Assembly: GCA_964343075.1 (NCBI GenBank)
Contig: CAYFGT010000002.1
Coordinates: 94,196 to 158,195, forward strand
Direction of reading: 5' to 3'
DNA from: UBA2588 sp964343075
GTDB taxonomy: Bacteria > Chloroflexota > Dehalococcoidia > Lucifugimonadales > UBA3495
DNA length: 64,000 nucleotides
Part shown: positions 15,892 through 26,098 of the stretch, piece after piece
How positions within the stretch are numbered: the stretch's first letter is position 1
Layout: each line of letters begins with the position of its first letter
Position numbers and translations under genes: made by a program
The notes under the pieces: model-generated
The model's input: only the letters and a program-made list of their open reading frames with translations
The model's database searches: none
What the model was told of the DNA's origin: nothing

Positions 15892-17307
15892 ATGACGAGA
15901 CGTGTCATTCACTGGTTTCGGCAAGATCTAAGGTTATCAGATAATCCTGCACTGTTTAATGCTTGTAAAGCCGGTAAAGTGCTACCTGTATTTATCTACG
16001 ATGCTGTTTCTCTTCCAGAGCTTGGACATAGATCAAAATGGTGGTTATATCATTCCCTTCAATCATTGAATCATTCTTTGGATGGAAGATTGAAGATTTT
16101 CGAAGGTGATACGCAAGACATCTTCCTAGACATTATTAAAAAATACAATCCGAATCAGGTTTTTTGGAACAAAGTGTATTCCCCAGATAATTTGGCTTTG
16201 GACTCCAAATTGCTGCGTATATTGAAAGCTTCGAACATTCAACATGAAATTTATAATGGTACATTGTTATGGGACCCTGAAAAAATCCTTAATCAGGACC
16301 ACTCGCCTTATAAGGTGTTCACTCCTTTTTATAAGAAAGCTTGTAGTTATCCCGATAGTCCGGAACTGCCTGTAGGAATGCCTGATATTCATGTAATAGA
16401 TGATGTCTTTGACGGGATTGATGTTGATGATTTAGATCTTTTGTCACAAGAACAGATTAGTGACAGACTACATGCTAGTTGGTTAATAGGTGAGGCTCAT
16501 GCTAGGAGACAGTTGAATAATTTTGTATCTAATAGCCTTCCTAATTATAAACATGGAAGAGATTTTCCTTCTTTACCTAACGTATCTAGATTGTCACCGT
16601 ACCTGCATTTTGGAGAAATCTCTCCTAATTATGTGTGGCATGAAGTGTTGAATGTAAATAGATTCACTGATTTTAATGCTGAAAAATTTCTTACAGAATT
16701 AAGTTGGCGTGAATTTGCACATTATCTGTTATATCACTTCCCTGATCTACCTTCTAAAAACTTGCAACATAAATTCGATAAATTTCCTTGGTCAAACAAC
16801 TATAAATACTTAGAACTATGGAAACAAGGTATGACGGGGTATCCCATAATTGATGCCGGGATGAGAGAATTGATTCAAACAGGGTACATGCATAATCGAC
16901 TGCGTATGATAGTTGGTTCGTTTCTAGTAAAGAATTTATTGCAACACTGGCATTTAGGTAGGGATTGGTTCTGGAACCTTTTGGTGGATGCTGACATAGC
17001 TAATAATAGCGCAGGCTGGCAATGGGTAGCAGGATGTGGTTCGGATGCAGCTCCATATTTTAGAGTTTTTAATCCCGTGTTGCAGGGAAAAAAATTTGAT
17101 CCAAATGGTGAATATATTAGGAGATATATTCCGGAATTGAGGGAAGTACCATCTGAGTACATATTTACGCCATGGGAAGCACCAAATTCAGTATTAGGTC
17201 ACTCCGGAGTCGTTTTGGGTAAGGACTACCCATTTCCTATAGTGGATTTAAAAGAATCTAGAGTCCAGGCGTTAGAAGCATTTGACAACCTAAAGATTGA
17301 TAAATAG
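15892..17307 (+). CDS. phr: Deoxyribodipyrimidine photolyase (class I cryptochrome/photolyase family)
   Basis: This 471-residue flavoprotein repairs UV-induced cyclobutane pyrimidine dimers with blue light. The N-terminal antenna domain starts VIHWFRQDLRLSDNPAL; the C-terminal FAD domain has LSWREFAHYLLYHFP, WKQGMTGYPIIDAGMRELIQTGYMHNRLRM, LLQHWHLGRDWFWNLLVDADIANNSAGWQWVAGCG and YFRVFNP. The active-site Trp/Asn motifs are intact and length is normal. Start: ATG with AGAGGTG upstream, 16 bases after tRNA-Ser. A sunlit habitat is suggested. Confidence 0.96.
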   Translation: MTRRVIHWFRQDLRLSDNPALFNACKAGKVLPVFIYDAVSLPELGHRSKWWLYHSLQSLNHSLDGRLKIFEGDTQDIFLDIIKKYNPNQVFWNKVYSPDNLALDSKLLRILKASNIQHEIYNGTLLWDPEKILNQDHSPYKVFTPFYKKACSYPDSPELPVGMPDIHVIDDVFDGIDVDDLDLLSQEQISDRLHASWLIGEAHARRQLNNFVSNSLPNYKHGRDFPSLPNVSRLSPYLHFGEISPNYVWHEVLNVNRFTDFNAEKFLTELSWREFAHYLLYHFPDLPSKNLQHKFDKFPWSNNYKYLELWKQGMTGYPIIDAGMRELIQTGYMHNRLRMIVGSFLVKNLLQHWHLGRDWFWNLLVDADIANNSAGWQWVAGCGSDAAPYFRVFNPVLQGKKFDPNGEYIRRYIPELREVPSEYIFTPWEAPNSVLGHSGVVLGKDYPFPIVDLKESRVQALEAFDNLKIDK

Positions 17308-17357
17308 TCAACATAATATATACTCATACATTACAAATAATAATTGGTAGGTAACGA

Positions 17358-18395
17358 ATGAAATTTTCTAACTTTTTGTTCCCTGAAAGTAAAGTGCCAG
17401 ATCTGGACTACGATGTAATAACAGAGTCTTTACAAGAAGCTCAACTGTGTGATCGATTGGGCTTTGATACTGTGTGGTTGGCAGAACATCATTTTGATGG
17501 TGGTTGCGCTTACGTAGACCCTATGACATTTGCTTCTGCTATTGCTAGTTCCACACAACGTATCAGGGTTGGCTTCGCTGTTGCTCAAATGGCTTTGCAT
17601 CATCCCATACGTTTTGCAGAGCAAGTGTCTTTGATCGACAATTTAAGCGGAGGACGTATAACAGTCGGTGTTGGAAGAGGTACAGCCTATAATTATTATG
17701 AATTTAGAGGATTTGGAGTAGACCCAACGGAATCCGCAGAAAGATTGTTAGAAATCGAAGAAATATTGTCAAAGGTATGGACCACTGATAATTATAAACA
17801 TTCAGGGCAGTTTTGGGACATAGATTTGCCGGCCTTGCGTCCAGCAGTAGTGCAAAAACCACATCCTCCAGTGATAAGAGCTTGCTCGGGAGAAGAATCT
17901 ATAAAAGAAATGGCAAGTACTAATCGTCCGTTCTTGATGAATGTGCAGACAAATGAAGTGACGGCTGGTCGGGTTAATATTTATAGGGAAACGATGAAGG
18001 CAAGTAATTACGATGAAAGTCAAATTGAAAAAAATCTACAAAACTCTTGGGTTTGGAGAAACATAGTAATCGCTGATACTGATAAAGAAGCAGAAGAGAT
18101 TGGTGTCGACAATTTTGTAAATATGCGAAAATTTCTTACTGAAAATAGAACCAAATACAATACACAAGAAGAATTGAGTTCTCAGGCTGCAGTAACAACA
18201 AAGAGAGCTTTAGATACGGTCGAACATGGTTTAATAGTGGGATCTCCAGATACGGTGTCAGAAAAGCTTGAAGCGATTAATGCTACGGGGATCGGTGGCA
18301 TGATTATTCATTTTAGATTGGGTGCTATGTCTTGGGCTGAAACTCAGCATAGCTTGAATCTGTTTGCCGAAAAAGTAATGCCCAATTTTCAATAA
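17358..18395 (+). CDS. LLM-class flavin-dependent oxidoreductase (bacterial luciferase-like)
   Basis: A 345-residue TIM-barrel flavin/F420 monooxygenase-like protein. Family marks: RLGFDTVWLAEHHF near residue 35, IRVGFAVAQMALHHPIRFAEQVSLIDNLSGGRITVGVGRG and later VGSPDTVSEKLEAI. The AEHHF motif is the classic luciferase-like one and links it to the 39.8-kb paralogue. Two-component FMN-dependent or F420-dependent chemistry on an unknown substrate is expected. It has its own GGTAGG ribosome site and is followed by a convergent MFS gene. Confidence 0.9.
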   Translation: MKFSNFLFPESKVPDLDYDVITESLQEAQLCDRLGFDTVWLAEHHFDGGCAYVDPMTFASAIASSTQRIRVGFAVAQMALHHPIRFAEQVSLIDNLSGGRITVGVGRGTAYNYYEFRGFGVDPTESAERLLEIEEILSKVWTTDNYKHSGQFWDIDLPALRPAVVQKPHPPVIRACSGEESIKEMASTNRPFLMNVQTNEVTAGRVNIYRETMKASNYDESQIEKNLQNSWVWRNIVIADTDKEAEEIGVDNFVNMRKFLTENRTKYNTQEELSSQAAVTTKRALDTVEHGLIVGSPDTVSEKLEAINATGIGGMIIHFRLGAMSWAETQHSLNLFAEKVMPNFQ

Positions 18396-18409
18396 TTGCG
18401 CCATACACC

Positions 18410-19684
18410 TTAGGTTTTGGAGTCTGGTTTCACCTTAAGCATTATAAAAAAACCGATAACAAAAAGCACTAGCACGGAAGCCATTCCTGCTTTTGGCGAC
18501 GTTAATGCGAAGGTTACTGTCCCAAATAGGGTGGGTCCTATGAAAGCACTAACTTTCCCAGAGAATGAATAAAAGCCAAAAAATTCATATTTCTTATTTT
18601 CTGGTATCGCTTTAGCAAAATAAACTCTACTCGCTGATTGGATTGGACCAAAGAATAAACTTAAACACATAGCGAGTAGTATGAATATGATAGGCTCCGT
18701 TATTATTAATATAATGATACTTATCAAGGTGATAGCAACTAAGGAAATTACTATCATGTTCCAAGATCCTAAACGATGTTCTACAAAACATAGAATGCCT
18801 GAACCTAATCCAGCTGCAATGTTAGTTCCAAGAGCTAATAGGATTATCTGATTTGTGTCCATTTGAAAGACTAGTGTTGCATAGATAGCTGCTACTGCAA
18901 ATATTGCATTAATTCCATCGGTATAAAACAAGCGGGCTAATAAGAAAATTACTAAGTTCTTATATTTATTGATTTCTTTAAAAGTTTCCACGAGATTTAT
19001 AAAGGCTTTGTTAAAAGTGATATTTTTAGTTGTTGGAAGGGCTTTTGGCATGCATAGGAATAAAGGGGCAGAAAAAATTAGAATCCAGAATCCAGTTAAT
19101 AAAAAACTGATTCTTATATGTTCAAATGTATTCGTATTTAAATTGATAAAAGGTTCTTCTGGTACAAAAAATAAAGCATAGTAAATCCCAAATATTATGA
19201 CAGTGCCGGCGTAACCTAGAGCCCATGCTAAACCCGACAGTTTGGCGTAATAAGCTGGTTTTGTGATTGCTTTTAGTTGCCCGTTGTAAATAATTTGAGA
19301 TATTTCATAGGCCACATTACCTACGAATATGATGCTTGCTAGCACAATTAGTGTAAGATTGTTTGGAATAGCAAACCATAGCCCTATAGCAATTAAGGCG
19401 TATAGACTAGTCGTCACTATTAACCAAGTTTTAGCATTATTCGAAGAATCTGAGATACTACCGACTACCGGACTCAGTAATGCAGCAAGGAAGCTGGATA
19501 AGCCTATAGTCCAAGTCCATATAAATGTGCCCACGTTTGGATCAGGTGCAAGGATATCAACAAAGTAACGTGAAAATATGAATGTGATTATAATGGCTGA
19601 CCATGCGGAATTAGCCCAGTCGTAAAGCGCCCAGGTAAATCGGATCAGCTTTGACCTCGTATTGTCTTTGAGGGTGTTAGTCAT
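18410..19684 (-). CDS. UMF1 (Atg22-like) MFS transporter
   Basis: The 424-residue membrane protein begins with the UMF1 signature RFTWALYDWANSAWSAIIITFIF, then has repeated transmembrane helices. UMF1 proteins are MFS members related to yeast vacuolar Atg22 amino-acid exporters. It lies convergent to the flavin oxidoreductase gene and 82 bases after the FAD oxidase gene start region. Substrate is unknown. Confidence 0.9.
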   Translation of the reverse strand: MTNTLKDNTRSKLIRFTWALYDWANSAWSAIIITFIFSRYFVDILAPDPNVGTFIWTWTIGLSSFLAALLSPVVGSISDSSNNAKTWLIVTTSLYALIAIGLWFAIPNNLTLIVLASIIFVGNVAYEISQIIYNGQLKAITKPAYYAKLSGLAWALGYAGTVIIFGIYYALFFVPEEPFINLNTNTFEHIRISFLLTGFWILIFSAPLFLCMPKALPTTKNITFNKAFINLVETFKEINKYKNLVIFLLARLFYTDGINAIFAVAAIYATLVFQMDTNQIILLALGTNIAAGLGSGILCFVEHRLGSWNMIVISLVAITLISIIILIITEPIIFILLAMCLSLFFGPIQSASRVYFAKAIPENKKYEFFGFYSFSGKVSAFIGPTLFGTVTFALTSPKAGMASVLVLFVIGFFIMLKVKPDSKT

Positions 19685-19766
19685 TTGAAATCAATTTCAT
19701 AATGAAAATTTAACTTGCGTAAGCTTAGATTAAGTACAGGTGACAAGGCAACAGCTGTAATCAAAT

Positions 19767-21071
19767 CTAAGACACTAAAATTTGTTGAGCAACCGTTTTA
19801 CCCATACGAACACTGTAGTTGGTGCCTCTGTCTTCTGGATAAATTTGAGAAGTATTGGCTACAAAAAGGTTACTTATCGGAGAAGTGTGAGAAGGGATGC
19901 TTTGAGAATAATTTACGTCCATAACCGGTTGCGCTTTACTTATTTTGAAATGAAATGATTCTTCTATCCAGGATGAATCGAAAACTGGATTAATACGTTT
20001 TACAAAAGGAAGATAAGTTTCCAGAAGTTGGGATTCTCTCATGTTGAATATGGGATGATCTGTTGAAACATAGTTGGTTATGTATGCTATATGTTTCCCA
20101 TTGTATTCGTTTGGTGATAGTAGATTGGTATGCTCGATAATACCTAAAAAAGGGAATTGACTATCCGCTATATTTAGCCAATACACGCTAGAAATCGGTT
20201 TAGATAGGACTAATATCTCTACTACTGCGGATAAATATGAAACCTTGCTCAGTTTGTCTTTATAGGAAGGGAACTCTTGTAACTGAGGTGTTAGGGCTAA
20301 TAAGACATCATTGCTTACGGTGCTTAGAACTTTATCGAATACTTCGCCTCCAGTATTTAAATTTAATGTGATGCGACCGTTTTCTTCTGTGATATTGTTT
20401 ACTGGAGTGCCAAGGTTGATTTGCACATGTTGCTCAGCCAAGCGTTCTAGGATTTTGGACAGGATTGTCTCAAAACTTCCTTTAGGATAGCCTAATAATT
20501 CTCCAGCAGTTCCAGACTTTCTAGATTTGACTCTTGTGTTAAGTTTCCCCCAAATCCAAGCCATAGGTACTTTATCGTAAAGTTCAGGACCAAATTTACC
20601 GAGTAATAGAGGTTCCCATAACATTTCATAAGCTTGTTTACCTAACTTGGATCTCAGCCATGATGTGGCAGTTATATGATCGTATTTCATCCAGTTTGTT
20701 TGTAATTGAAGATATTTAAGGACTACCCCAAGTCTAAATCTATTAATCATTTTCAATGGAGAAAGTTTTAGTAGGTCTATTGGTGAATTCAGATCGTATA
20801 TCGCTCCATCGGCATAGATACCTACTGATGATGGGAGCCATTCAAGCACATCAGGTATTCCTAATTCTGAAACCAGACTTTGGATGTCTGTATCACTTGT
20901 AAATAGGTGATGGTATCCGCGCTCCAACAAATTCCCCTGTATAGAGAATGTTGATGCATGACCTCCTGCAAAAGGAGCATGTTCATATATAACAACTTCA
21001 TGGCCTGCGTTGCTCAAATGATAAGCAGCTGTTAGGCCGGTCATTCCGGCTCCGATTATTCCTATACGCAT
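19767..21071 (-). CDS. NAD(P)/FAD-dependent oxidoreductase (amine oxidase/protoporphyrinogen-oxidase-like)
   Basis: The 434-residue flavoprotein has an N-terminal FAD-binding Rossmann motif (GIIGAGMTGLTAAYHLSNAGHEVVIYE), the GGHASTF loop of the amine-oxidase family and a C-terminal FAD-closing region (NYSVRMGKTVAQQIL). Members oxidise amines, carotenoids, porphyrinogens or sugars. The LLGYPKGSFETIL segment is shared by a bacterial subgroup often seen near glycan or lipid genes. Substrate cannot be assigned. Ends 82 bases before the UMF1 gene start on the same strand. Confidence 0.85.
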   Translation of the reverse strand: MRIGIIGAGMTGLTAAYHLSNAGHEVVIYEHAPFAGGHASTFSIQGNLLERGYHHLFTSDTDIQSLVSELGIPDVLEWLPSSVGIYADGAIYDLNSPIDLLKLSPLKMINRFRLGVVLKYLQLQTNWMKYDHITATSWLRSKLGKQAYEMLWEPLLLGKFGPELYDKVPMAWIWGKLNTRVKSRKSGTAGELLGYPKGSFETILSKILERLAEQHVQINLGTPVNNITEENGRITLNLNTGGEVFDKVLSTVSNDVLLALTPQLQEFPSYKDKLSKVSYLSAVVEILVLSKPISSVYWLNIADSQFPFLGIIEHTNLLSPNEYNGKHIAYITNYVSTDHPIFNMRESQLLETYLPFVKRINPVFDSSWIEESFHFKISKAQPVMDVNYSQSIPSHTSPISNLFVANTSQIYPEDRGTNYSVRMGKTVAQQILVS

Positions 21072-21098
21072 TGGTTAACTATACATGTTTTTAGTCAA

Positions 21099-22787
21099 TT
21101 AAGGCGTGTTTTTTACTACTACAAAAGCATGATAGTTTTCGAGATCTTCAACAATGTTTGTATTTAAAGCAATTTTCACGATAACAGGGAAAGTGATTAT
21201 ACCTCGTTTGGTTATAGGATCTTGTTTTATATTTTGAATCGTCCCTTCGAAAGGTTTTGGGCTCAATTTGGGTATATGCACTTCTACTGACTGATCGATT
21301 CTAATGTCGTCTAGATAATCTCCTTCTAATGATCCATTAAATATCAATGATTGTGGCTCAACTAACTTCATAACAATTGAGTTTTCATTGATGAGATCAT
21401 CTACATCTGCGTTGATGGAGTAAACAGTAGAGTCTGATGGGGATTTGAGCGTGCTGTTTATCTTGTCTTGATTAGCATCCTCTAATTTTTGTTGAGCTAG
21501 TTTAACTGAAGCGGCATTCAATTCATATTCGCTGTTGTAGGGGTCATTTAGGAGTTCTTCTAGTTCAGCAGTAAGTTTGTCAACAGTAGTCTGGGATTCT
21601 GCCAATGCTATGTCACTAGGTTGATCGCCTAAGGCGTTAATATCACGAATGTATTTTTCAACTTGTTCTGAGGCGACTCTCACTGCGACCAAGAGTTCTT
21701 GATAGGTCAAGGTTTCTGATCCATCAGTGATATTTTTAAGATCTTGGTTAGCGGTTATCAAGTCATTATTAGCGGTTTCCAGGTCTAATTCGGCTAGCTC
21801 AAGTTTGTTAGCGAGGTCGATTTTATCAAGGTCTTCGTCATCGTCCATAAGATTAGCTAGATCAGCATTTGCTTTGTCCAATGCTTTTTGCGCCACATCA
21901 ATGTCTGCCTGGTATCGATCCACTTTATCGAAATCAAACGATCCTTTCCGAAAAGGCGCTTGCGTTTGAAGCCATCCAATCTTGAGGGTCTGCATGGCGT
22001 CTTCTGCCTCTTGAAGTGTTAGTACCGCTGCTTCTTGCGTCTTTTCTGCAAGGGCTATTTTCTGTGATTTGACTATATCACTAGCATTTAGGTTATCTTG
22101 AGCGATTTCGATTTTCAATTTCGCTGCTGAAACAGACTGTTCCGCTTTCTTAACAGCTTGCTCTGACTTGGTGATTTTTGAAGATTGGGAATGTTCGAAA
22201 TTGGATAAGTCCTTTTTCGCTGAATCGAGTGTTGAGTTAGCTGTTGCAAGGAGTTTCTCTTTGTCTGCAAGTTTTTTTGCGTGGTCATCGATTAGCTGAT
22301 CGTAATTTGTGATTGCCGTATCCAGAGCAAGTTTTTTTGCTGCGATTTTATTTTGCTGTGTGGCTTCGTATAAGTTTAATTTTTCTATCGCGGCGTCCAA
22401 ATTGACTCTAGCTTGTTTTTCAGCTTGTTCTAAGGTCATTTGTGTAGTCGGATCAAGCTTCATAAGTTCTTGACCTATGGATACATTATCACCAACTGAC
22501 ACGTTGATTTGTCCTATTTCTCCGGTAGTATCAAATGAAAGGACGTGCCTATTAGAGAAATATAAGCTACCTTGTATTTTTATTTCAGGAACAGCGTTGT
22601 CTAACTCATCAACAGGCTCGGCTACATTCGGGTCTTGGGAACACCCATAAGCAAAAGCTAGGATTACAAACAAGGCTGAGTAGGTAAGATACTTCATAGG
22701 TGACTTATTTCTATGTGTGTTTTCTATTCTTGATTTCATTTCTGATTTTATAGCTCCTTTATCTTGAGAAAACCTTGGTTGTAACAT
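21099..22787 (-). CDS. RND efflux periplasmic-adaptor-like (HlyD/MFP) lipoprotein
   Basis: The product has a signal segment with a marginal lipobox (FAYGC, Cys49 counted from the first ATG), a biotinyl-lipoyl-like half (GQINVSVGDNVSIGQELMKLDP), a very long alpha-helical hairpin rich in Lys/Glu/Ala (about residues 130-440), then SPSDSTVYSINADVDDLI and a beta-barrel end. This is the membrane-fusion-protein plan. Starts at 22787, 22739 or 22697 (immediately before the signal segment) are all possible; the first overlaps the pump gene by 29 bases. It is co-transcribed with the RND pump. The helical hairpin is longer than usual. Confidence 0.88.
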   Translation of the reverse strand: MLQPRFSQDKGAIKSEMKSRIENTHRNKSPMKYLTYSALFVILAFAYGCSQDPNVAEPVDELDNAVPEIKIQGSLYFSNRHVLSFDTTGEIGQINVSVGDNVSIGQELMKLDPTTQMTLEQAEKQARVNLDAAIEKLNLYEATQQNKIAAKKLALDTAITNYDQLIDDHAKKLADKEKLLATANSTLDSAKKDLSNFEHSQSSKITKSEQAVKKAEQSVSAAKLKIEIAQDNLNASDIVKSQKIALAEKTQEAAVLTLQEAEDAMQTLKIGWLQTQAPFRKGSFDFDKVDRYQADIDVAQKALDKANADLANLMDDDEDLDKIDLANKLELAELDLETANNDLITANQDLKNITDGSETLTYQELLVAVRVASEQVEKYIRDINALGDQPSDIALAESQTTVDKLTAELEELLNDPYNSEYELNAASVKLAQQKLEDANQDKINSTLKSPSDSTVYSINADVDDLINENSIVMKLVEPQSLIFNGSLEGDYLDDIRIDQSVEVHIPKLSPKPFEGTIQNIKQDPITKRGIITFPVIVKIALNTNIVEDLENYHAFVVVKNTP

Positions 22788-25700
22788 TTTTTAATCTTGT
22801 TAACATTCCTGATCCGCTATTTTGGAATAGTAAGTAGATTGCTGGTATGACTAGCAGCGTTAGGAATGTGTTACTTACTAGTCCTCCGATTACTACTGTG
22901 GCCAATTCAGCTCCAATTATGCCTCCATCTCCGGCTGAGGAATTTAGTGCTAGTGGGAGTAATGCGAAAGTCGTAGTAAAGGCGGTCATTAAAATCGGTC
23001 TAAGTCTGATTCTTCCGGCTTCAAGGATTGCATCGTAAGCATTTAATCCTTGATCCTTGAGTTGTTCTACAAAAGTTAGAAGTACTAGTGCATTGGTTAC
23101 TACTACACCAATCAACAATAGAAAACCCATTAATGCAGATAGGCTCAAACTACGATCAGTAATTGTTAAGGCTACAAGTGCACCTACAATGGCTAGAGGT
23201 AGGCTTAGAATTATTATAAAAGGATTTCTAAGGGATCCCAAACAAATTACCATGACCAGATATACTAAGATTACTCCTACAAACATTGCGAAGTATAAGT
23301 CTTGGAAGCCTTCACTGATCTGCTCAAATATTCCTCCTGTTTTAACGGTTACACTGGGAGGGAGCTCTGCAGATTCTATAATAGAGTCTACTTGCCGACC
23401 AATGCCTTGTGTATCTTTTGCTGTTATGTTGCCGCTAATACTTATAGAGCGTTCATTATCGTATCTAGTGATCGATGTAGGACCGTCCTCAATGATTATA
23501 TCTGCCAAACTGCCTAATTTTGTTTGACCAACTGGGGTTTCAATGTTCAATTCTTTGATAGTGTTTATGTTGTTGGTATCTTGTATATCCGAGATTATCA
23601 ATACATCTAACGTCGTATCATTGATATCAATTTCGGAGATTTTCCGCCCTACTAGCATTTGATTAGTTTGTGATGCTATAGAACTTACGGATGTTTGCTG
23701 AATGGTTATTTCTTCTAGGTTTGGTTTAATTACTATTTGTGGTTTAGAATCTTTGACATCGCTTGTTACATTCCTCACTCCTTCTATGTTTCCTATGCTT
23801 GCGACTAGTGTATTAGCTGCTTGGTTGATTTCTGTAAAATTGGTCCCAGTCAATGTAACTTGTAAGTCTTCCGCTGGAGGGCCACTCCCAATACCTTCTA
23901 TATTTATTTCTGTTGAGTCGTTTAATTTAAGATTAGCATTTAAAAAGTCTACTGTTTCTGATTGGCGAGTTTTGTCAACTGTTAGGAAAAATCCGGCCAA
24001 ATTATAGCCAGCGCTCGCAGCGTCTATTCCTTGCAAATTAGATGAGGCTCCTATTGTTACTTGATATGTTTTCACAATTCCTTCTTGTTCTAATTGTGAA
24101 AGTATAGCTTCAGTCTTAAGTACTTCTTGGAAAGTTTGCCCGATTGAGCTACTTGTAGGAAGTTCTAGATCAAGAGTGATGTATTCTGATTCTGTGGGAG
24201 GGAATAATGTGGCGGGTATGAATCTCAGTAATCCTAGACTTGATAATGAAATGATGATAGCAGATGCTATTACTATAAATTTGTGGTTTATCGCCCAACG
24301 TAAAATGGGTAGATAAACCGCTTGAGCGTAGGTGGAGCTATTGGGTGAAAGGTCTCCAGAAGCTCTAATCTTGTCTGGGTTAAGTACGAAAATGCTTAAT
24401 ACTGGAACGACTGTTAAGGCAACTGCTGTTGACGCTAATAATGCAAAGCTTACTGATATTGCGAATGGAGTGAAAAATTGTCCGACCAAACCTTCGATGA
24501 ATGTGAGAGGCACGAACACTGCCACGGTAGTCAACGTAGAAGATACGATTGCGGCTCCCACTTCTTTAGTGGCTTCCATTGCCGCTTCGTATTTTGATTC
24601 TCCCATTTGAATGTGTCGGTATATGTTTTCTAGCACTACTATACTGTCGTCAACAACTCGCCCTACGGCAATCGCGAGTCCAGCCAAACTCATGAAATTT
24701 AGGGATATTCCATATAAATTGACGAATATTACTCCTGTTAACACGCTCAACGGGATGGAGCAAGCGATTATGAAGGTTGGTCTTATCGCTATTTGAGAAC
24801 CTTTTAATAGACTGGGACGGAAGTTTAGTAGAAATACGAAAACTACAGAGATGGCGAACAAAAATCCAATGGAACCTTCCCCAAATAACTGTGCCAGTGA
24901 CTTTTCTACTTCGGGACCATCGTTCTGGAGTACCAAAATACTGATATCTTTAGGCAGATTTGGTATAGCTTGAGTAATTTCCGAAATACCATCTGTTACA
25001 TCGACGGTGTTTGCGTCAGGCTTTTTAAGTATAAACAGAGTTAAACTTGGTTTTCCATTAGTTCTGGATATAGTTGTCGCGTCGTCTGTGTCGATTAGTA
25101 CATCTGCTACATCTTTGAGATAAACGGGTCGGTCTGTGTATAAACGCCTAGTTTGAGTCGATGGATCCAAATGTTTTTCATGCCCAATGATTAAGTCTCT
25201 CAATTGCTGCAAAGAAGTTAGTTTGTTTGAAGTTTTGATCGGGTATTGCAATCCTTGATCCGTTAAACTACCCGCAGACGTGTCCACATTACTGTTTTGG
25301 ACGGCGAAAGTTATGTCCGATCGAGTTAGCCCTGTATCTTCAAGTTTTTGGTCATCAATTCTTATTTCTAACCTTTCATCAGTCTGACCAGATACATCTA
25401 CCCTAAACACACCTTTAACAGATTCTATTTCAGGGATGATAATTTCATCTACTATATTTTGTAATGAAGGTATGTCTCTATTGCCTGAAATTGTGAGTCG
25501 CATGACAGGAAACTGGTTGTTGTTGATCCGGTTCACTTGTGGTGTAGTACTGAATTCAGGAAGCTTCACACTAGAAATGCTGCTTTCTATGGTCCTTTCG
25601 GCTTCTTTCATGTCTTCGCCGAATTCGAAAGTCGCTAAAATTACAGAATTTGACTCAGATGAGGTTGACTGGACTGTTCTTATCCCTTCGATAGATTTGA

Positions 25701-25914
25701 TTGCATCTTCCAGTGGCACTGTTATGTCACGGTCTATCGTTTCTGGATTGGAATCTGGGTAAAAAGTGATTATCGTTATGTTGGGGAATTCAATGTCGGG
25801 AAATAATTCTTGCTCAAGAGTTAGGTAGGAATATATTCCTAGTGCAGCTACTAGTATTATTATTAATAGAGATACTGTTCTTTTTTCAAGTGCCAGTTTA
25901 GTTATAAATGTCAA
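22759..25914 (-). CDS. RND family efflux pump (AcrB/MexB/SwrC-like)
   Basis: The 1051-residue protein has the RND layout: an N-terminal TM, a large periplasmic loop, a TM block, a second loop and a second TM block. The proton-relay motif is GRVVDDSIVVLENI with two Asp in TM4. The C-terminal block has LLLIGVVVTNALVLL and TAFTTTFALLPLAL. It is a hydrophobe/amphiphile exporter type; SwrC is a related pump in monoderm bacteria. The adaptor follows downstream, but no TolC-like outer-membrane factor is present, fitting a cell with one membrane. Substrates unknown. Confidence 0.94.
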   Translation of the reverse strand: MTFITKLALEKRTVSLLIIILVAALGIYSYLTLEQELFPDIEFPNITIITFYPDSNPETIDRDITVPLEDAIKSIEGIRTVQSTSSESNSVILATFEFGEDMKEAERTIESSISSVKLPEFSTTPQVNRINNNQFPVMRLTISGNRDIPSLQNIVDEIIIPEIESVKGVFRVDVSGQTDERLEIRIDDQKLEDTGLTRSDITFAVQNSNVDTSAGSLTDQGLQYPIKTSNKLTSLQQLRDLIIGHEKHLDPSTQTRRLYTDRPVYLKDVADVLIDTDDATTISRTNGKPSLTLFILKKPDANTVDVTDGISEITQAIPNLPKDISILVLQNDGPEVEKSLAQLFGEGSIGFLFAISVVFVFLLNFRPSLLKGSQIAIRPTFIIACSIPLSVLTGVIFVNLYGISLNFMSLAGLAIAVGRVVDDSIVVLENIYRHIQMGESKYEAAMEATKEVGAAIVSSTLTTVAVFVPLTFIEGLVGQFFTPFAISVSFALLASTAVALTVVPVLSIFVLNPDKIRASGDLSPNSSTYAQAVYLPILRWAINHKFIVIASAIIISLSSLGLLRFIPATLFPPTESEYITLDLELPTSSSIGQTFQEVLKTEAILSQLEQEGIVKTYQVTIGASSNLQGIDAASAGYNLAGFFLTVDKTRQSETVDFLNANLKLNDSTEINIEGIGSGPPAEDLQVTLTGTNFTEINQAANTLVASIGNIEGVRNVTSDVKDSKPQIVIKPNLEEITIQQTSVSSIASQTNQMLVGRKISEIDINDTTLDVLIISDIQDTNNINTIKELNIETPVGQTKLGSLADIIIEDGPTSITRYDNERSISISGNITAKDTQGIGRQVDSIIESAELPPSVTVKTGGIFEQISEGFQDLYFAMFVGVILVYLVMVICLGSLRNPFIIILSLPLAIVGALVALTITDRSLSLSALMGFLLLIGVVVTNALVLLTFVEQLKDQGLNAYDAILEAGRIRLRPILMTAFTTTFALLPLALNSSAGDGGIIGAELATVVIGGLVSNTFLTLLVIPAIYLLFQNSGSGMLTRLKNVTTKVFSR

Positions 25915-26011
25915 TAGTGTTCCTGTTCACCAATTCGCTTTAAATTTTATCCCTATTTGAAAATCTGAATATCATTATATCGTGCCAGTGATCCGTATTC
26001 CATCTTTCAAG

Positions 26012-26032
26012 ACAGTATATATTCTACACTGT
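26012..26032. promoter_or_regulatory. 21-bp inverted repeat, candidate operator of the RND operon
   Basis: ACAGT and ACTGT form the ends of a 21-base imperfect inverted repeat with 8 of 10 pairs matching. It overlaps the -10 hexamer of the predicted RND promoter, the typical place for repressor binding. The regulator is not in the window. Confidence 0.5.
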
Positions 26033-26048
26033 AAAGCCTTAATGTCAA
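26021..26048 (-). promoter_or_regulatory. Predicted promoter of the RND pump-adaptor operon
   Basis: On the minus strand TTGACA (26043-26048), a 16-base spacer and TAGAAT (26021-26026) give a near-consensus promoter about 100 bases before the pump ATG at 25914. It overlaps the 21-bp inverted repeat. Confidence 0.55.
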
Positions 26049-26098
26049 CTATATACATCTATTAGCTATGCTAAAATTAATGTCTGGGATTTTACAAT

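Noticed and set aside
22847..24610. Several plus-strand open frames of 60-160 codons
   Set aside because: All lie inside the RND pump gene on the opposite strand; their proteins are Ser/Thr-rich shadows without motifs.
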